Shown here: piece after piece, positions 7,301-13,576 of the stretch
How positions within the stretch are numbered: the stretch's first letter is position 1
How the letters are laid out: each line of letters starts with the position of its first letter
Assembly (NCBI GenBank): GCA_018262455.1
Contig: JAGSPR010000037.1
Coordinates: forward strand, 1 to 26,023
Direction: 5' to 3'
Length of the DNA stretch: 26,023 bases
From: Deltaproteobacteria bacterium
GTDB taxonomy: Bacteria; Myxococcota; Polyangia; Haliangiales; Haliangiaceae
Position numbers and translations under genes: made by a program
The notes under the pieces: generated by a model
What the model was told of the DNA's origin: nothing
Database searches by the model: none
What the model saw: the letters and a program-made list of their open reading frames with translations, nothing else

Positions 7301-8239
7301 ATGAACACCGGTGCGACCACGACGATCGGTGCTGGAGGACAGCTAGGAAACCGGATGGATGCCATGGCTGCTGGAACCGGTGGCAGCAGCGGGGCCAACG
7401 GGCTCACCAGCCTGGTGGTGGTGGCGGCCGAGCCGGCCGGCGCCAACTGCGCGGCGGGTGGTTCTCGCATCACGGCGGGCGTCGACACCAACTCCAACAA
7501 CGTGCTCGACGCGGGCGAGGTCACCAGCACGGGGTTCGCGTGCAACGGCATCAACGGCAGCTCCTCGTTCGGGATGTTCGGCGCCGACAGCAGCGGTGGG
7601 ATTCCGGGGAATCTCTACTCCATCGACACCACGACGGGAGTCTCCACCGTGATTGCCCCCCTCGCCGAGCCGTTCAGCGCGATCGACTTCGATGGCTCGG
7701 GGGTGCTCTATGGCATCTCGAACTCGGCGCAGGTTCTCAGGATCATCAACACGACGACAGGGGCCCTGACGTCCATCGGTGGTCCTCCAATCGGCAGGTT
7801 TTCGGACATGTCGTTCGATGCGACGACTGGAACCATGTTTGCCATCCGCGGGAATGGGGCTGGAGGGCAATTGTTCACGGTCAACCTGACGAGCGGAGCC
7901 TCGACCCTCGTGGGCGGCGGCGGTAACTGCGTGGCGGGGCTTGCCGTGAGGGCCGACGGCACGATGTTCATGGACAATGAATGTCAGGGCGGGTTCGGCA
8001 CGGTGAACAAGGCCAATGGCGCGTTCGCCGTGACTCTCCCGTTTAACGAGTTCATGGCGATGACGTTCGTGAATGGCACTCTCTTCGCCGTCCCCAGGAA
8101 TCTTCCGAGCGGTCCGTGTGGCGGACCCGGATGCCCGGCCCGATCCCTCGTCACGTACGATGTGAACACCGGCGTGAAGACGACGGTTGGCGCCGGAGGA
8201 GGGCTGTCGGGACGCATGGATGCGCTCGCCGGCAGGTAG
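4397..8239 (+). CDS. Giant lipoprotein: 15 EF-hand-like (DUF7151-like) repeats and two propeller-like modules
   Basis: The 1280-residue protein starts with a lipoprotein signal (MSKQLALLVSFCVAVLGC, acylated Cys18), so it is membrane-anchored and probably surface-exposed. Residues ~26-770 hold 14 tandem repeats of about 50 residues with the pattern LV..(T)EPAGANC..GG.R.D.G.D.N.DG.L...E....FVCNG. Each has two conserved Cys and an EF-hand-like loop (for example DDNSDGVLDAAE). Asn-Gly-rich linkers (NGTNGSNG) join several repeats. Residues ~776-1000 form a beta-rich, propeller-like module with LYSINATTG and TTGTMF motifs. A 15th repeat starts at residue 1005, and a second copy of the module runs ~1058-1280. 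I associate the repeat with DUF7151-type proteins of myxobacteria, from memory. Adhesion or matrix binding is a reasonable guess, but nothing here shows enzymatic function. It is a single-gene unit; the next gene converges. Confidence 0.88.
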   Translation: MSKQLALLVSFCVAVLGCGESVISGLTLITNSPEPAGANCPNGGTRFDTGPDTNGDGTLDAEEILSTTYSCSGANGTGAQSLVTTTPEPAGANCVFGGQRVDYGVDDDSNGTLAPTEIDGTTYVCNGVDGGQSTLVVTTAEPAGANCAAGGTRIDHGRDDNSDGVLATSEIDGTTFVCNGTNGLQNLVTTTPVGNGSSCGAGGSQVDFGIDDNSDGVLDAAEIDGTFFVCNGHQALVTIVPEAAGINCASAGSRIDVGLDDDADGILDPAEVDGTSFVCNGVNGVNGHDTLVRTTVEPAGVNCAAGGTRVDQGLDDNADGALGASEIDSTSFVCNGTNGLQSLVTASGEAPGANCIAGGTRIDAGTDTDASGVLDASEITSTSFACDGLKTLVSSTPEAAGANCAAGGIRLDMGLDLNNDNALQAGEVSTVGFVCTGASGVTALVNQTTEDPGANCANGGIRVDSGLDLNINGVLNVTEIASTSFVCNGTNGSNGTNGTNGLKSLVVVVPEPAGANCAGGGASVKAGLDANDNDILDVAEAGIPSFVCNGVNGTNGRQSLVKTTAEAPGANCAAGGTKIDQGLDDNANNALEAGEIDSTAFVCNGTNGTNGQTSLVTTTAEPAGANCIAGGSRIRGGLDTNANNVLDVAEVTSTSFACSGLKSLVASAPEAAGANCAGGGVKLSMGLDLNNDNALQAGEVTTIGFACNGANGTSGTNGLVALINQANEAPGANCANGGTLVTSGLDANLNNVLDAGEVANTSFICNGANGSNNTSFGLFGIDSSSNGAPGNLYSINATTGVATVIAPLAESFGAIDFDAAGVLYGVSRSNGNLKIIDTTTGGLTTVGATGSDRYSDLSFDSTTGTMFGAERNLGLRTINLSTGASTGIAGGSLCATALAAREDGTLFEYIGCSGQVGSVNKTTGAFTFIRNTNRLFQAMTFVNGTLFAVAGRENCTNGGCPKSLVTYDMNTGATTTIGAGGQLGNRMDAMAAGTGGSSGANGLTSLVVVAAEPAGANCAAGGSRITAGVDTNSNNVLDAGEVTSTGFACNGINGSSSFGMFGADSSGGIPGNLYSIDTTTGVSTVIAPLAEPFSAIDFDGSGVLYGISNSAQVLRIINTTTGALTSIGGPPIGRFSDMSFDATTGTMFAIRGNGAGGQLFTVNLTSGASTLVGGGGNCVAGLAVRADGTMFMDNECQGGFGTVNKANGAFAVTLPFNEFMAMTFVNGTLFAVPRNLPSGPCGGPGCPARSLVTYDVNTGVKTTVGAGGGLSGRMDALAGR
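4472..6712 (+). repeat. 14-copy tandem in-frame coding repeat (~150 bp unit)
   Basis: Fourteen degenerate copies of a unit of about 147-180 bases encode the EF-hand-like repeats. Period variation comes from Asn-Gly linkers of different length. Copies 6-9 (from 5264) match copies 11-14 (from 6071) better than they match their neighbours, showing a larger block duplication. A 15th copy lies apart at about 7409-7565. Confidence 0.85.
6722..8236 (+). repeat. Duplicated propeller-like module separated by one repeat copy
   Basis: Two modules of about 220 residues (6722-~7372 and 7568-8236) share LYSI..TTGV.TVIAPLAE, FD.TTGTMF, AMTFVNGTLFAV and a closing RMDA. The preceding EF-hand-like repeat (copies 14 and 15) is part of the duplicated unit, since its end (NNVLDAGEV, then a CNG.NGS linker) matches in both. 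Confidence 0.8.
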
Positions 8240-8265
8240 TAATTGCGTTCCAGGGTCCCGGGCGC

Positions 8266-9114
8266 CTACTTCTTCGCGTGCGCCCTGCAGCTCAGCTCGA
8301 TCCGGGTCACACCGCGCAGCAGCTTGGCGCCCGCCATGTTGCCCGGTTGGCCCAGCGAGAACATCCAGCTGCCTCGCTGGTTGAACCGCAGGTAGCCCTC
8401 GTTGGCCCGGCCCGACGGCACCGTCAACGATTCCTCCGCGGTGACGATCACCGGGCCCTGCAGGGCACAGCCGGGCGCCAGCTGGTGGACGATCGTCGGC
8501 AGGCTCCAGGCCGGTCGCTGCTTGCTCGGCTCGGGGACCGTCGGCTGTGACGCGAGCTGGTCCGCGTCGACCACGAGCTGCTTGCCATCGATCACGATGG
8601 GAAATGGCTTGGGGCGAGACGACGCGGCGGCGGTCGGGGTGACATGGATCTTCGCGAGCGGGCCGAAGCTGGCCTTGATCGCCTGGGACCTCTCGTCGAA
8701 CACCACCAGCTTCATGCCCGGCTCCGCCGCCCGCAGGTCATAGCCTGCTTCGCCAAACCGGCTGCGCGGGGACTCCAGCTTCTGGATCGTGCCGTCCGCC
8801 AGCGTGAGCTCGATCGATGCCCACGTGGCGGCCTCGCGCAGCTCACCCGGCAGCAGGCGATTGAAGCTGCCGAACCGGTCCGCCGCAGCGAGCGGCACGA
8901 GGAAGCCGGGATCGTCCTCGAAGCTGAGGTGGATGACCTCGGGCGGCGCGACCGCCGGCGCGGCGTCCATCGCTGCTGGCTTCGCGGCTTGCTTCGCGGG
9001 CTCCTGCTTGTCGCGTCCGCTGCTGCAACCGAAGCCCAGCGCGGTGAGACTCAACCCGAGCGACGACAGGCCGACCAGACGGAACAAGCTCGATCGCATG
9101 ACGCCGCGGATCAT
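8266..9114 (-). CDS. Lipoprotein of unknown function
   Basis: The product is 282 residues from the ATG at 9114. It opens with a basic stretch and hydrophobic core ending in the lipobox GFGC, followed by a Lys/Ala/Pro-rich linker typical of lipoproteins held away from the membrane. The rest has no motif that I recognise. It contains FEDDPGFLVPLAAADRF, a predicted beta-rich middle and two C-terminal Cys (APGCALQG and ELSCRAHAKK). In-frame alternatives are an ATG at 9099, which leaves a shorter n-region, and a GTG at 9177, which would place an unlikely extension before the signal; no start has a clear Shine-Dalgarno site. The gene converges on the repeat lipoprotein with 26 bases between the stops and diverges from the SPFH gene. 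It belongs to the cell envelope, but its role is unknown. Confidence 0.75.
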   Translation of the reverse strand: MIRGVMRSSLFRLVGLSSLGLSLTALGFGCSSGRDKQEPAKQAAKPAAMDAAPAVAPPEVIHLSFEDDPGFLVPLAAADRFGSFNRLLPGELREAATWASIELTLADGTIQKLESPRSRFGEAGYDLRAAEPGMKLVVFDERSQAIKASFGPLAKIHVTPTAAASSRPKPFPIVIDGKQLVVDADQLASQPTVPEPSKQRPAWSLPTIVHQLAPGCALQGPVIVTAEESLTVPSGRANEGYLRFNQRGSWMFSLGQPGNMAGAKLLRGVTRIELSCRAHAKK

Positions 9115-9225
9115 GGCGGCGCTGCCCGGCACTCGCAACCCGTGCAAGCAGGAGACCACCGGAGTCGTCTGTCGCACCCCTGGCGAACCGGGTGGGCATC
9201 CCTAGATTGCTGACGAACAGCCGTT

Positions 9226-9232
9226 GGAGGAG
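9226..9232 (+). promoter_or_regulatory. Shine-Dalgarno site deciding the SPFH start
   Basis: GGAGGAG lies five bases before the ATG at 9238 and overlaps the upstream in-frame GTG at 9232. This makes the ATG the better start. Confidence 0.8.
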
Positions 9233-9237
9233 TGCCT

Positions 9238-11313
9238 ATGACGATGACTCAATGGGTATCGGCGCATCCGATCATGACCGCGGCCCTCGGCGTCGCGGTC
9301 TTGTACGTTCTGCTCGGCATCCGCTACATCCCGAACAGCAAGATCGGGATCGTCGAGAAGCGGATCTCGCGCAAGGGCTCGGTTCGCAGCGGCTTGATCG
9401 CCTTGCGCGGTGAGGCCGGCTTCCAGCCCGAGGTGCTGCGCGGCGGCTTCCACTTCCTGCTGTTCGGGCAGTACGCCGTGCACACCCAGCCGCTGGTGAC
9501 GATCCCGCAGGGCAGGATCGGCTACGTGTTCGCGCGTGACGGCAGGCAGCTGCCGTCGTCCCAGGCGCTGGCCAGCAACGTCGAGGCCGCCGACTTCTCC
9601 GATGTGCGCGGCTTCCTCGCCGCCGGCGGCCAGCGCGGGCCACAGCGCAAGATCCTGCGCGAGGGCACCTATGCGATCAACCAGGCGATGTTCGCGGTGA
9701 TCACCGCCGAGCGCGTGTTCTACCTGTCGCTCGACAAGGACGAGGAGCGCACGTTCAAGGGCATGGCGAGCGTCATCGCCGCGCGCGATGGCTTCGCGCC
9801 CATCGTGCTCGAGGGCACGTCCGACACGATCGGCATCGTCACCGTGCACGACGGGCCATCGCTGCCGGCCGAGCAGATCATCGCGCCGACCGTCGGGGCT
9901 GACAGCGCCGATCCCGAGCGCTACCACAACAGCTTCCAGGACCCCGAGCGGTTCCTGCGCGCCGGCGGCATGCGCGGCCGTCAGCTGCAGGTGCTCGTCG
10001 AGGGCACCTACTTCGTCAACCGCCTGTTCGCCACCGTCGAGTACGTCAGCAAGACGGTCGTCGAGGTCGGCTGGGTCGGCGTCGTGGTGTCGTACAACGG
10101 CGAGCTCGGGCTCGACCTCTCGGGCGACGCGTACCGCCACGGCGAGCTGGTCGAGAAGGGCCAGCGTGGCGTGTGGAGCGAGCCGCTGATGCCGGGCAAG
10201 TACGCATTCAACCCCTACGCCGGCAAGGTCAGCATGGTCCCGACCACCAACTTCATCCTGAAGTGGAAGAAGTCCGAGAGCGGCCAGCACGGCTACGACG
10301 AGAACCTGGCCGAGGTGTCGCTGATCACCAAGGACGCGTTCGAGCCGTCGCTGCCGCTGAGCGTGGTCGTGCACATCGACTATCGCAAGGCGCCGCTGGT
10401 GGTCCAGCGCTTCGGCGACGTCAAGAAGCTGGTCGAGCAGACGCTCGACCCGATGGTGTCGGCGTACTTCAAGAACATCGGGCAGACGCGCACGCTGATC
10501 CAGCTGCTGCAAGATCGCAGCGCGATCCAGGAGCAGTCGGGTGACCAGATGCGCGCCAAGTTCACGCAGTACAACCTCGAGCTCCAGGAGGTCCTGATCG
10601 GGACGCCAGCGTCGGCGGCCGGTGGTGGCCAGATCGAGCAGATCCTGACCCAGCTGCGCGCGCGGCAGATCGCCGAGGAGCAGGTCGAGACCTACAGCCG
10701 GCAGGAGAAGGCCGCGGTCAAGGAGCGCGAGCTGCGCGAGGCCGAGTCGCGCGCCAAGCAGCAGGCGCACATCACCGAGTCGGAGCTCTCGATCCAGGTC
10801 CAGACCAACGAGGGCAAGGCCGACTTCGCGCGCGCCCAGCAGCAGGCGGCGCAGATCCAGACCATGGCGGCGGCCGAGGCCGAGCGCACCCGCATCCTCG
10901 GCGCCGGCGAGGCGGCCAAGATCGAGTCGCTGGCTGCGGCCGAGGCGACCCGAGCGTCGCGGGTCGGCGTGGCGCAGGCCATGGCGATCGAGGAGCAGGT
11001 CCGCGCCTACGGTGGGCCGCGGTTCCAGTTGACCCAGCAGGTGATGCAGCGGTTCGCCGAGGCCATCCAGGAGGCGAAGGTCGACGTGGTGCCGCGGATC
11101 TTGATCCAGGGCGGCGCGGGCGGCGGCGCGGGCGGCGGCGCCGCCGGCAGCAGCAACCTGATCGAGGTGCTCCTGGCCACGCTGCTGTCCGACAAGATGG
11201 GCGAGACCGCCACCGAGCTTGGCCCGCGCAGCGCGACCGCCGACGCCATCCGCGCCGAGCTGTCGGCCGGGCTCAAGGCAACGCCATCGCCGGCGCTGCT
11301 ACGCGCGCGGTGA
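9238..11313 (+). CDS. SPFH/Band 7 (flotillin-like) membrane protein
   Basis: The 691-residue protein has one N-terminal membrane segment (about 12-31), then a region that contains an internal duplication: residues ~92-155 and ~196-267 share (D/A)G..LP..Q, RFL or GFL.AGG.RG and (R/V)EGTY..N. The SPFH core follows (about 270-470). A long Ala/Glu/Gln-rich coiled coil (about 475-590, with EAERTRILGAGEAAKIESLA) is the hallmark of flotillins, and a Gly-rich linker (nt 11111-11150) leads to a C-terminal tail. Flotillins oligomerise on the inner membrane and scaffold protein complexes in ordered microdomains. At almost 700 residues it is longer than usual bacterial flotillins. No NfeD partner is next to it. 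It is the only gene of its transcription unit and diverges from an unknown lipoprotein. Confidence 0.88.
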   Translation: MTMTQWVSAHPIMTAALGVAVLYVLLGIRYIPNSKIGIVEKRISRKGSVRSGLIALRGEAGFQPEVLRGGFHFLLFGQYAVHTQPLVTIPQGRIGYVFARDGRQLPSSQALASNVEAADFSDVRGFLAAGGQRGPQRKILREGTYAINQAMFAVITAERVFYLSLDKDEERTFKGMASVIAARDGFAPIVLEGTSDTIGIVTVHDGPSLPAEQIIAPTVGADSADPERYHNSFQDPERFLRAGGMRGRQLQVLVEGTYFVNRLFATVEYVSKTVVEVGWVGVVVSYNGELGLDLSGDAYRHGELVEKGQRGVWSEPLMPGKYAFNPYAGKVSMVPTTNFILKWKKSESGQHGYDENLAEVSLITKDAFEPSLPLSVVVHIDYRKAPLVVQRFGDVKKLVEQTLDPMVSAYFKNIGQTRTLIQLLQDRSAIQEQSGDQMRAKFTQYNLELQEVLIGTPASAAGGGQIEQILTQLRARQIAEEQVETYSRQEKAAVKERELREAESRAKQQAHITESELSIQVQTNEGKADFARAQQQAAQIQTMAAAEAERTRILGAGEAAKIESLAAAEATRASRVGVAQAMAIEEQVRAYGGPRFQLTQQVMQRFAEAIQEAKVDVVPRILIQGGAGGGAGGGAAGSSNLIEVLLATLLSDKMGETATELGPRSATADAIRAELSAGLKATPSPALLRAR

Positions 11314-11351
11314 CCGCGATCGGGCCGGCCGTCGCGAGATGATGCGGGCCA

Positions 11352-11396
11352 CTTCACGGCAAGCACGCGAATGGCGGATGCGACCACTGGCGGCAT
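11352..11396 (+). repeat. Imperfect direct repeat, copy A
   Basis: These 45 bases lie in the gap between the SPFH gene and the small convergent lipoprotein gene. They match 12884-12930 at 39 of 45 aligned positions with one 2-base gap, including the shared blocks ATGGCGGATGCG and CTGGCGGCAT in the same order and orientation. The copies lie about 1.5 kb apart and enclose two minus-strand genes. Confidence 0.6.
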
Positions 11397-11456
11397 CCCT
11401 CCGGGCGCTGCCCCCCCCGCGCCGGCTCGTCGGCTGCGGCTCAGCCTTTCCATGCG

Positions 11457-11882
11457 CTAGCGAACGCAAGCCTTCGCGAGCGGATCGAGCTTGCACACCT
11501 CGGGGAACCTCCACGGGATCACGCACTTCGAGCCTGTCACCTTTCTGCGGATGGATTCGATGCGCAGTAGCTGTTGGCGCACGAGCTCGCGGTTTCCTTC
11601 GGCGAGCTCGCGTGATCGCAGGGTGCGCGAGACCGCTCCCGCCGGCGCTTGGCGACCGACAGCGCGCAGAGGGTCCGCGGATCCGCCAGCCTCCGCGCCC
11701 ACCACAGCGTCCGTCGGCTTCGCTGCATCGACGAGCGAACCGTGGGCTGGGACGGCGCGCGACTCGGGTCCGATGCCCGCCGAGTCGGTCGGGGGCGCCG
11801 CTCCATGGCAGGCAACCGCCAACCAGACCCACCCGCCGACCACACGGGGAGAACAGGTCATGTTCACGAGGCGTGCCCGCAT
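11457..11882 (-). CDS. Small putative lipoprotein, unknown function
   Basis: About 141 residues from the ATG at 11882. A hydrophobic stretch (VVGGWVWLAVAC) ends in a Cys that fits a lipobox, and a low-complexity linker follows. The C-terminal half looks like a genuine protein, with a charged helix (ELAEGNRELVRQQLLRIES) and then a compact segment with three Cys (SKCVIPWRFPEVCKLDPLAKACVR region). The helix plus Cys-rich end suggests a small secreted, disulfide-bonded protein. Starts at 11861 (signal only) and 11981 (three bases after the upstream stop) are also possible, and none has a clear ribosome binding site. It lies downstream of the OmpA-like gene on the same strand and is probably co-transcribed with it. 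Opposite-strand frames here lack domain character, but this call is less certain than its neighbours. Confidence 0.55.
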   Translation of the reverse strand: MRARLVNMTCSPRVVGGWVWLAVACHGAAPPTDSAGIGPESRAVPAHGSLVDAAKPTDAVVGAEAGGSADPLRAVGRQAPAGAVSRTLRSRELAEGNRELVRQQLLRIESIRRKVTGSKCVIPWRFPEVCKLDPLAKACVR

Positions 11883-11984
11883 GACCCGCAAGACACCCGG
11901 CGCAGCAAACGGTTGCAGGTCGACGCCGCCCGAAGGCGAGGCTGATCGCCGCGTCGAGCGACCGCTCGTCACCGCACCCATCGA

Positions 11985-12716
11985 TCACTTCGCCGTTCCG
12001 AGGCCTCGGCATACGAGCGTCACGCCATCGCATGTCGCGCCCGAGATCTCGATCTTCGCGCCGGTCACTCCGCTCGCGTGGCCAACCGCGATCACGAACT
12101 CACCCGGCACGCCGTGACGAACGAGATAGGCGCGGACCTCGTCGGCGTTCCGCTGTCCGAGCTTGAGGTTCTCGGCCTCGGATCGTCCACGAGCGGCGGC
12201 GTAGCCGTCCACGGTGATCGCGTCCCACTTGGGAGCAGTCTTCCAGGACCGAACGAGGGCATCAACCTGGTTGCTGATCCTGGAGCCACCTCGCAGCTGA
12301 TCGGGCTCGAACGAGACGAGCTTCGCGCGGTGCGGATGGCCGACGTTCGGCCTCGTCATCGCGCCGACGCCCGTCGGGGACATGGACCCGCGTACGGGCC
12401 GGTACTCCGCCGGCTTCTGCCCGAGTGCTTCGCCTCCGGCGAACGTGCTCTCGAGGTGGCCAACCCGAGGCGCGGCTACATGCTGCCCGTCGCCGAGCTT
12501 GGGCTCATCGGACCGGCCGCCGGGGAGCTCGGCCTTCGGCGCGGTTACATCCGCAAGCTTCGGTGCTCTTGGCGTCTTCCGATCGCCGTCGTGGATCGTC
12601 GTGAGCGTGTTGGCGAACTGAGCCGCTACATCAGGCTCGACGCGCTTCGCGGGCTCTGCATGGACGCCGATGGGGACCGCAAGCATCGCTGTGACGAACA
12701 GACCTCTTGGAATCAT
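11985..12716 (-). CDS. Periplasmic OmpA-like C-terminal domain protein
   Basis: The 243-residue protein has a Sec signal peptide (MIPRGLFVTAMLAVPIGVHA, likely cleavage after VHA), then a Pro/Gly/Lys-rich, probably disordered region up to about residue 140. The final ~100 residues resemble an OmpA/MotB peptidoglycan-associated domain: ISNQVDALVRSWKTAPKW, ITVDGYAAARG in the place of the usual GHTD strand, and NLKLGQRNADEVRAYLVRHG, which matches N..L...RA..V...L...G. The terminal region has a Cys pair (ATCDGVTLVCRG) instead of the usual NRRVE end, so it is a divergent member and wall binding is not assured. It precedes the small lipoprotein gene on the same strand, and the pair lies between two direct repeat copies. 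Confidence 0.75.
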   Translation of the reverse strand: MIPRGLFVTAMLAVPIGVHAEPAKRVEPDVAAQFANTLTTIHDGDRKTPRAPKLADVTAPKAELPGGRSDEPKLGDGQHVAAPRVGHLESTFAGGEALGQKPAEYRPVRGSMSPTGVGAMTRPNVGHPHRAKLVSFEPDQLRGGSRISNQVDALVRSWKTAPKWDAITVDGYAAARGRSEAENLKLGQRNADEVRAYLVRHGVPGEFVIAVGHASGVTGAKIEISGATCDGVTLVCRGLGTAK

Positions 12717-12883
12717 CCATTCAGCATACGGATGTTCCTCGCGGAGGATAGGTGAGCATCAGCGCCTTCTTCATGACAGTCACGACGCTGTATGACCTGA
12801 GGGCCAGACAACCACATGGCGTGACCAGGATGTCTGTCACTCGCCGACGGGAACAGGCCGTTGTCCTCGTCGCCGCCGAGGAC

Positions 12884-12930
12884 CTTCACGCGAAGCTCAC
12901 GCGCATGGCGGATGCGGTCGCTGGCGGCAT
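12884..12930 (+). repeat. Imperfect direct repeat, copy B
   Basis: This 47-base partner of copy A lies just before the likely start of the downstream lipoprotein gene. It differs from copy A by six substitutions and two extra bases. Copy B contains a small internal repeat (TCACGCG twice, at 12887 and 12898). Confidence 0.6.
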
Positions 12931-12946
12931 GCGGTACAGAGTCAGC

Positions 12947-13513
12947 ATGCTTCATCGGGTCAGCATCCTGGTCTTCGCTGGACTCGCGCTGTCGTCGTGT
13001 GGCGGCCGAGCGCGCACGCGCGACGCTTACGCGGTCGGCGCGTACGTCGGGGTCGGGTCGGTGTTCGGACCCGGGCCCACGTGCCGCTACGACGCCAAGC
13101 CGCCGAGCATCGCCGAGCTGAACGACGAGAAGACGGTCGGCAAGCTGGTCGGCGCTGGCGAGCTCACCATGACTTGCGAGAGCGGCTATTCCGAGAGCTT
13201 CGACGTCCTCGCGCCGACCAGCGCACAGATCACCGGAGAGGCGCAGCTCGAGGTCGGCGCGGCCCAGGCGAGCTACGCGGCAGTGCCGCGGGCCGGGGCA
13301 CGCGAGCTGAAGACTGATGGCCACTTCGCCGTCGCGTGGTCGTTCGGGCCCGATTGTGCGAGCTCGGTCACGACGGAGGTGGACATGCCGGCCGGAGGAG
13401 ACAGCCTGCACGGCAGCTATCACCTCCGCGTCACCCCGAAATCCAAGGGGACCTGCACGGTCACGGCCGAGATCCTGGGGCAGAAGGCGACGCTGGCGAT
13501 CGCGGTCAAGTAG
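12947..13513 (+). CDS. Small lipoprotein, unknown function
   Basis: The product is 188 residues from the ATG at 12947. MLHRVSILVFAGLALSSC is a clean lipoprotein signal. The mature part is predicted beta-rich, with Cys residues at TCRYD, MTCESGY, DCASS and GTCTVTAE that could form two disulfides. Alternating strands near the end (YHLRVTPKSKGTCTVTAEIL) resemble an immunoglobulin-like fold; this is inference and no family is recognised. The frame is open upstream to 12752, but that part has no signal character and overlaps direct repeat B, so the internal start is preferred; an ATG at 12929 is also possible. It diverges from the OmpA-like gene and converges on the DUF3160-type gene. Confidence 0.75.
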   Translation: MLHRVSILVFAGLALSSCGGRARTRDAYAVGAYVGVGSVFGPGPTCRYDAKPPSIAELNDEKTVGKLVGAGELTMTCESGYSESFDVLAPTSAQITGEAQLEVGAAQASYAAVPRAGARELKTDGHFAVAWSFGPDCASSVTTEVDMPAGGDSLHGSYHLRVTPKSKGTCTVTAEILGQKATLAIAVK

Positions 13514-13551
13514 CACGGATCTCCAGACGTCGCTCATGCCGACGCCGACGG

Positions 13552-13575
13552 GCAGGGCGCGGCCCGAGGCCCTGC
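13552..13575. terminator. Inverted repeat between convergent genes, possible bidirectional terminator
   Basis: GCAGGGC (13552-13558) and GCCCTGC (13569-13575) form a perfect 7-bp stem with a 10-base loop. It lies between the stop codons of two convergent genes and ends directly before the minus-strand stop at 13577. There is no T-tract on either side, so it may slow polymerase or protect 3' ends rather than act as a classical intrinsic terminator. Confidence 0.45.
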
Positions 13576-13576
13576 G

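Noticed and set aside
9202..10770. 522-residue minus-strand frame opposite the SPFH gene
   Set aside because: Leu/Asp/Arg low-complexity shadow; the plus strand has a ribosome binding site and flotillin features.
11491..12755. Two plus-strand frames (11491-12117 and 12078-12755) opposite the minus-strand cassette
   Set aside because: No signal peptide or domain. The minus strand has a Sec signal plus OmpA-like domain and a lipobox.
12752..12946. N-terminal extension of the small lipoprotein frame
   Set aside because: It would put 65 residues before a perfect lipoprotein signal and overlaps the intergenic direct repeat.
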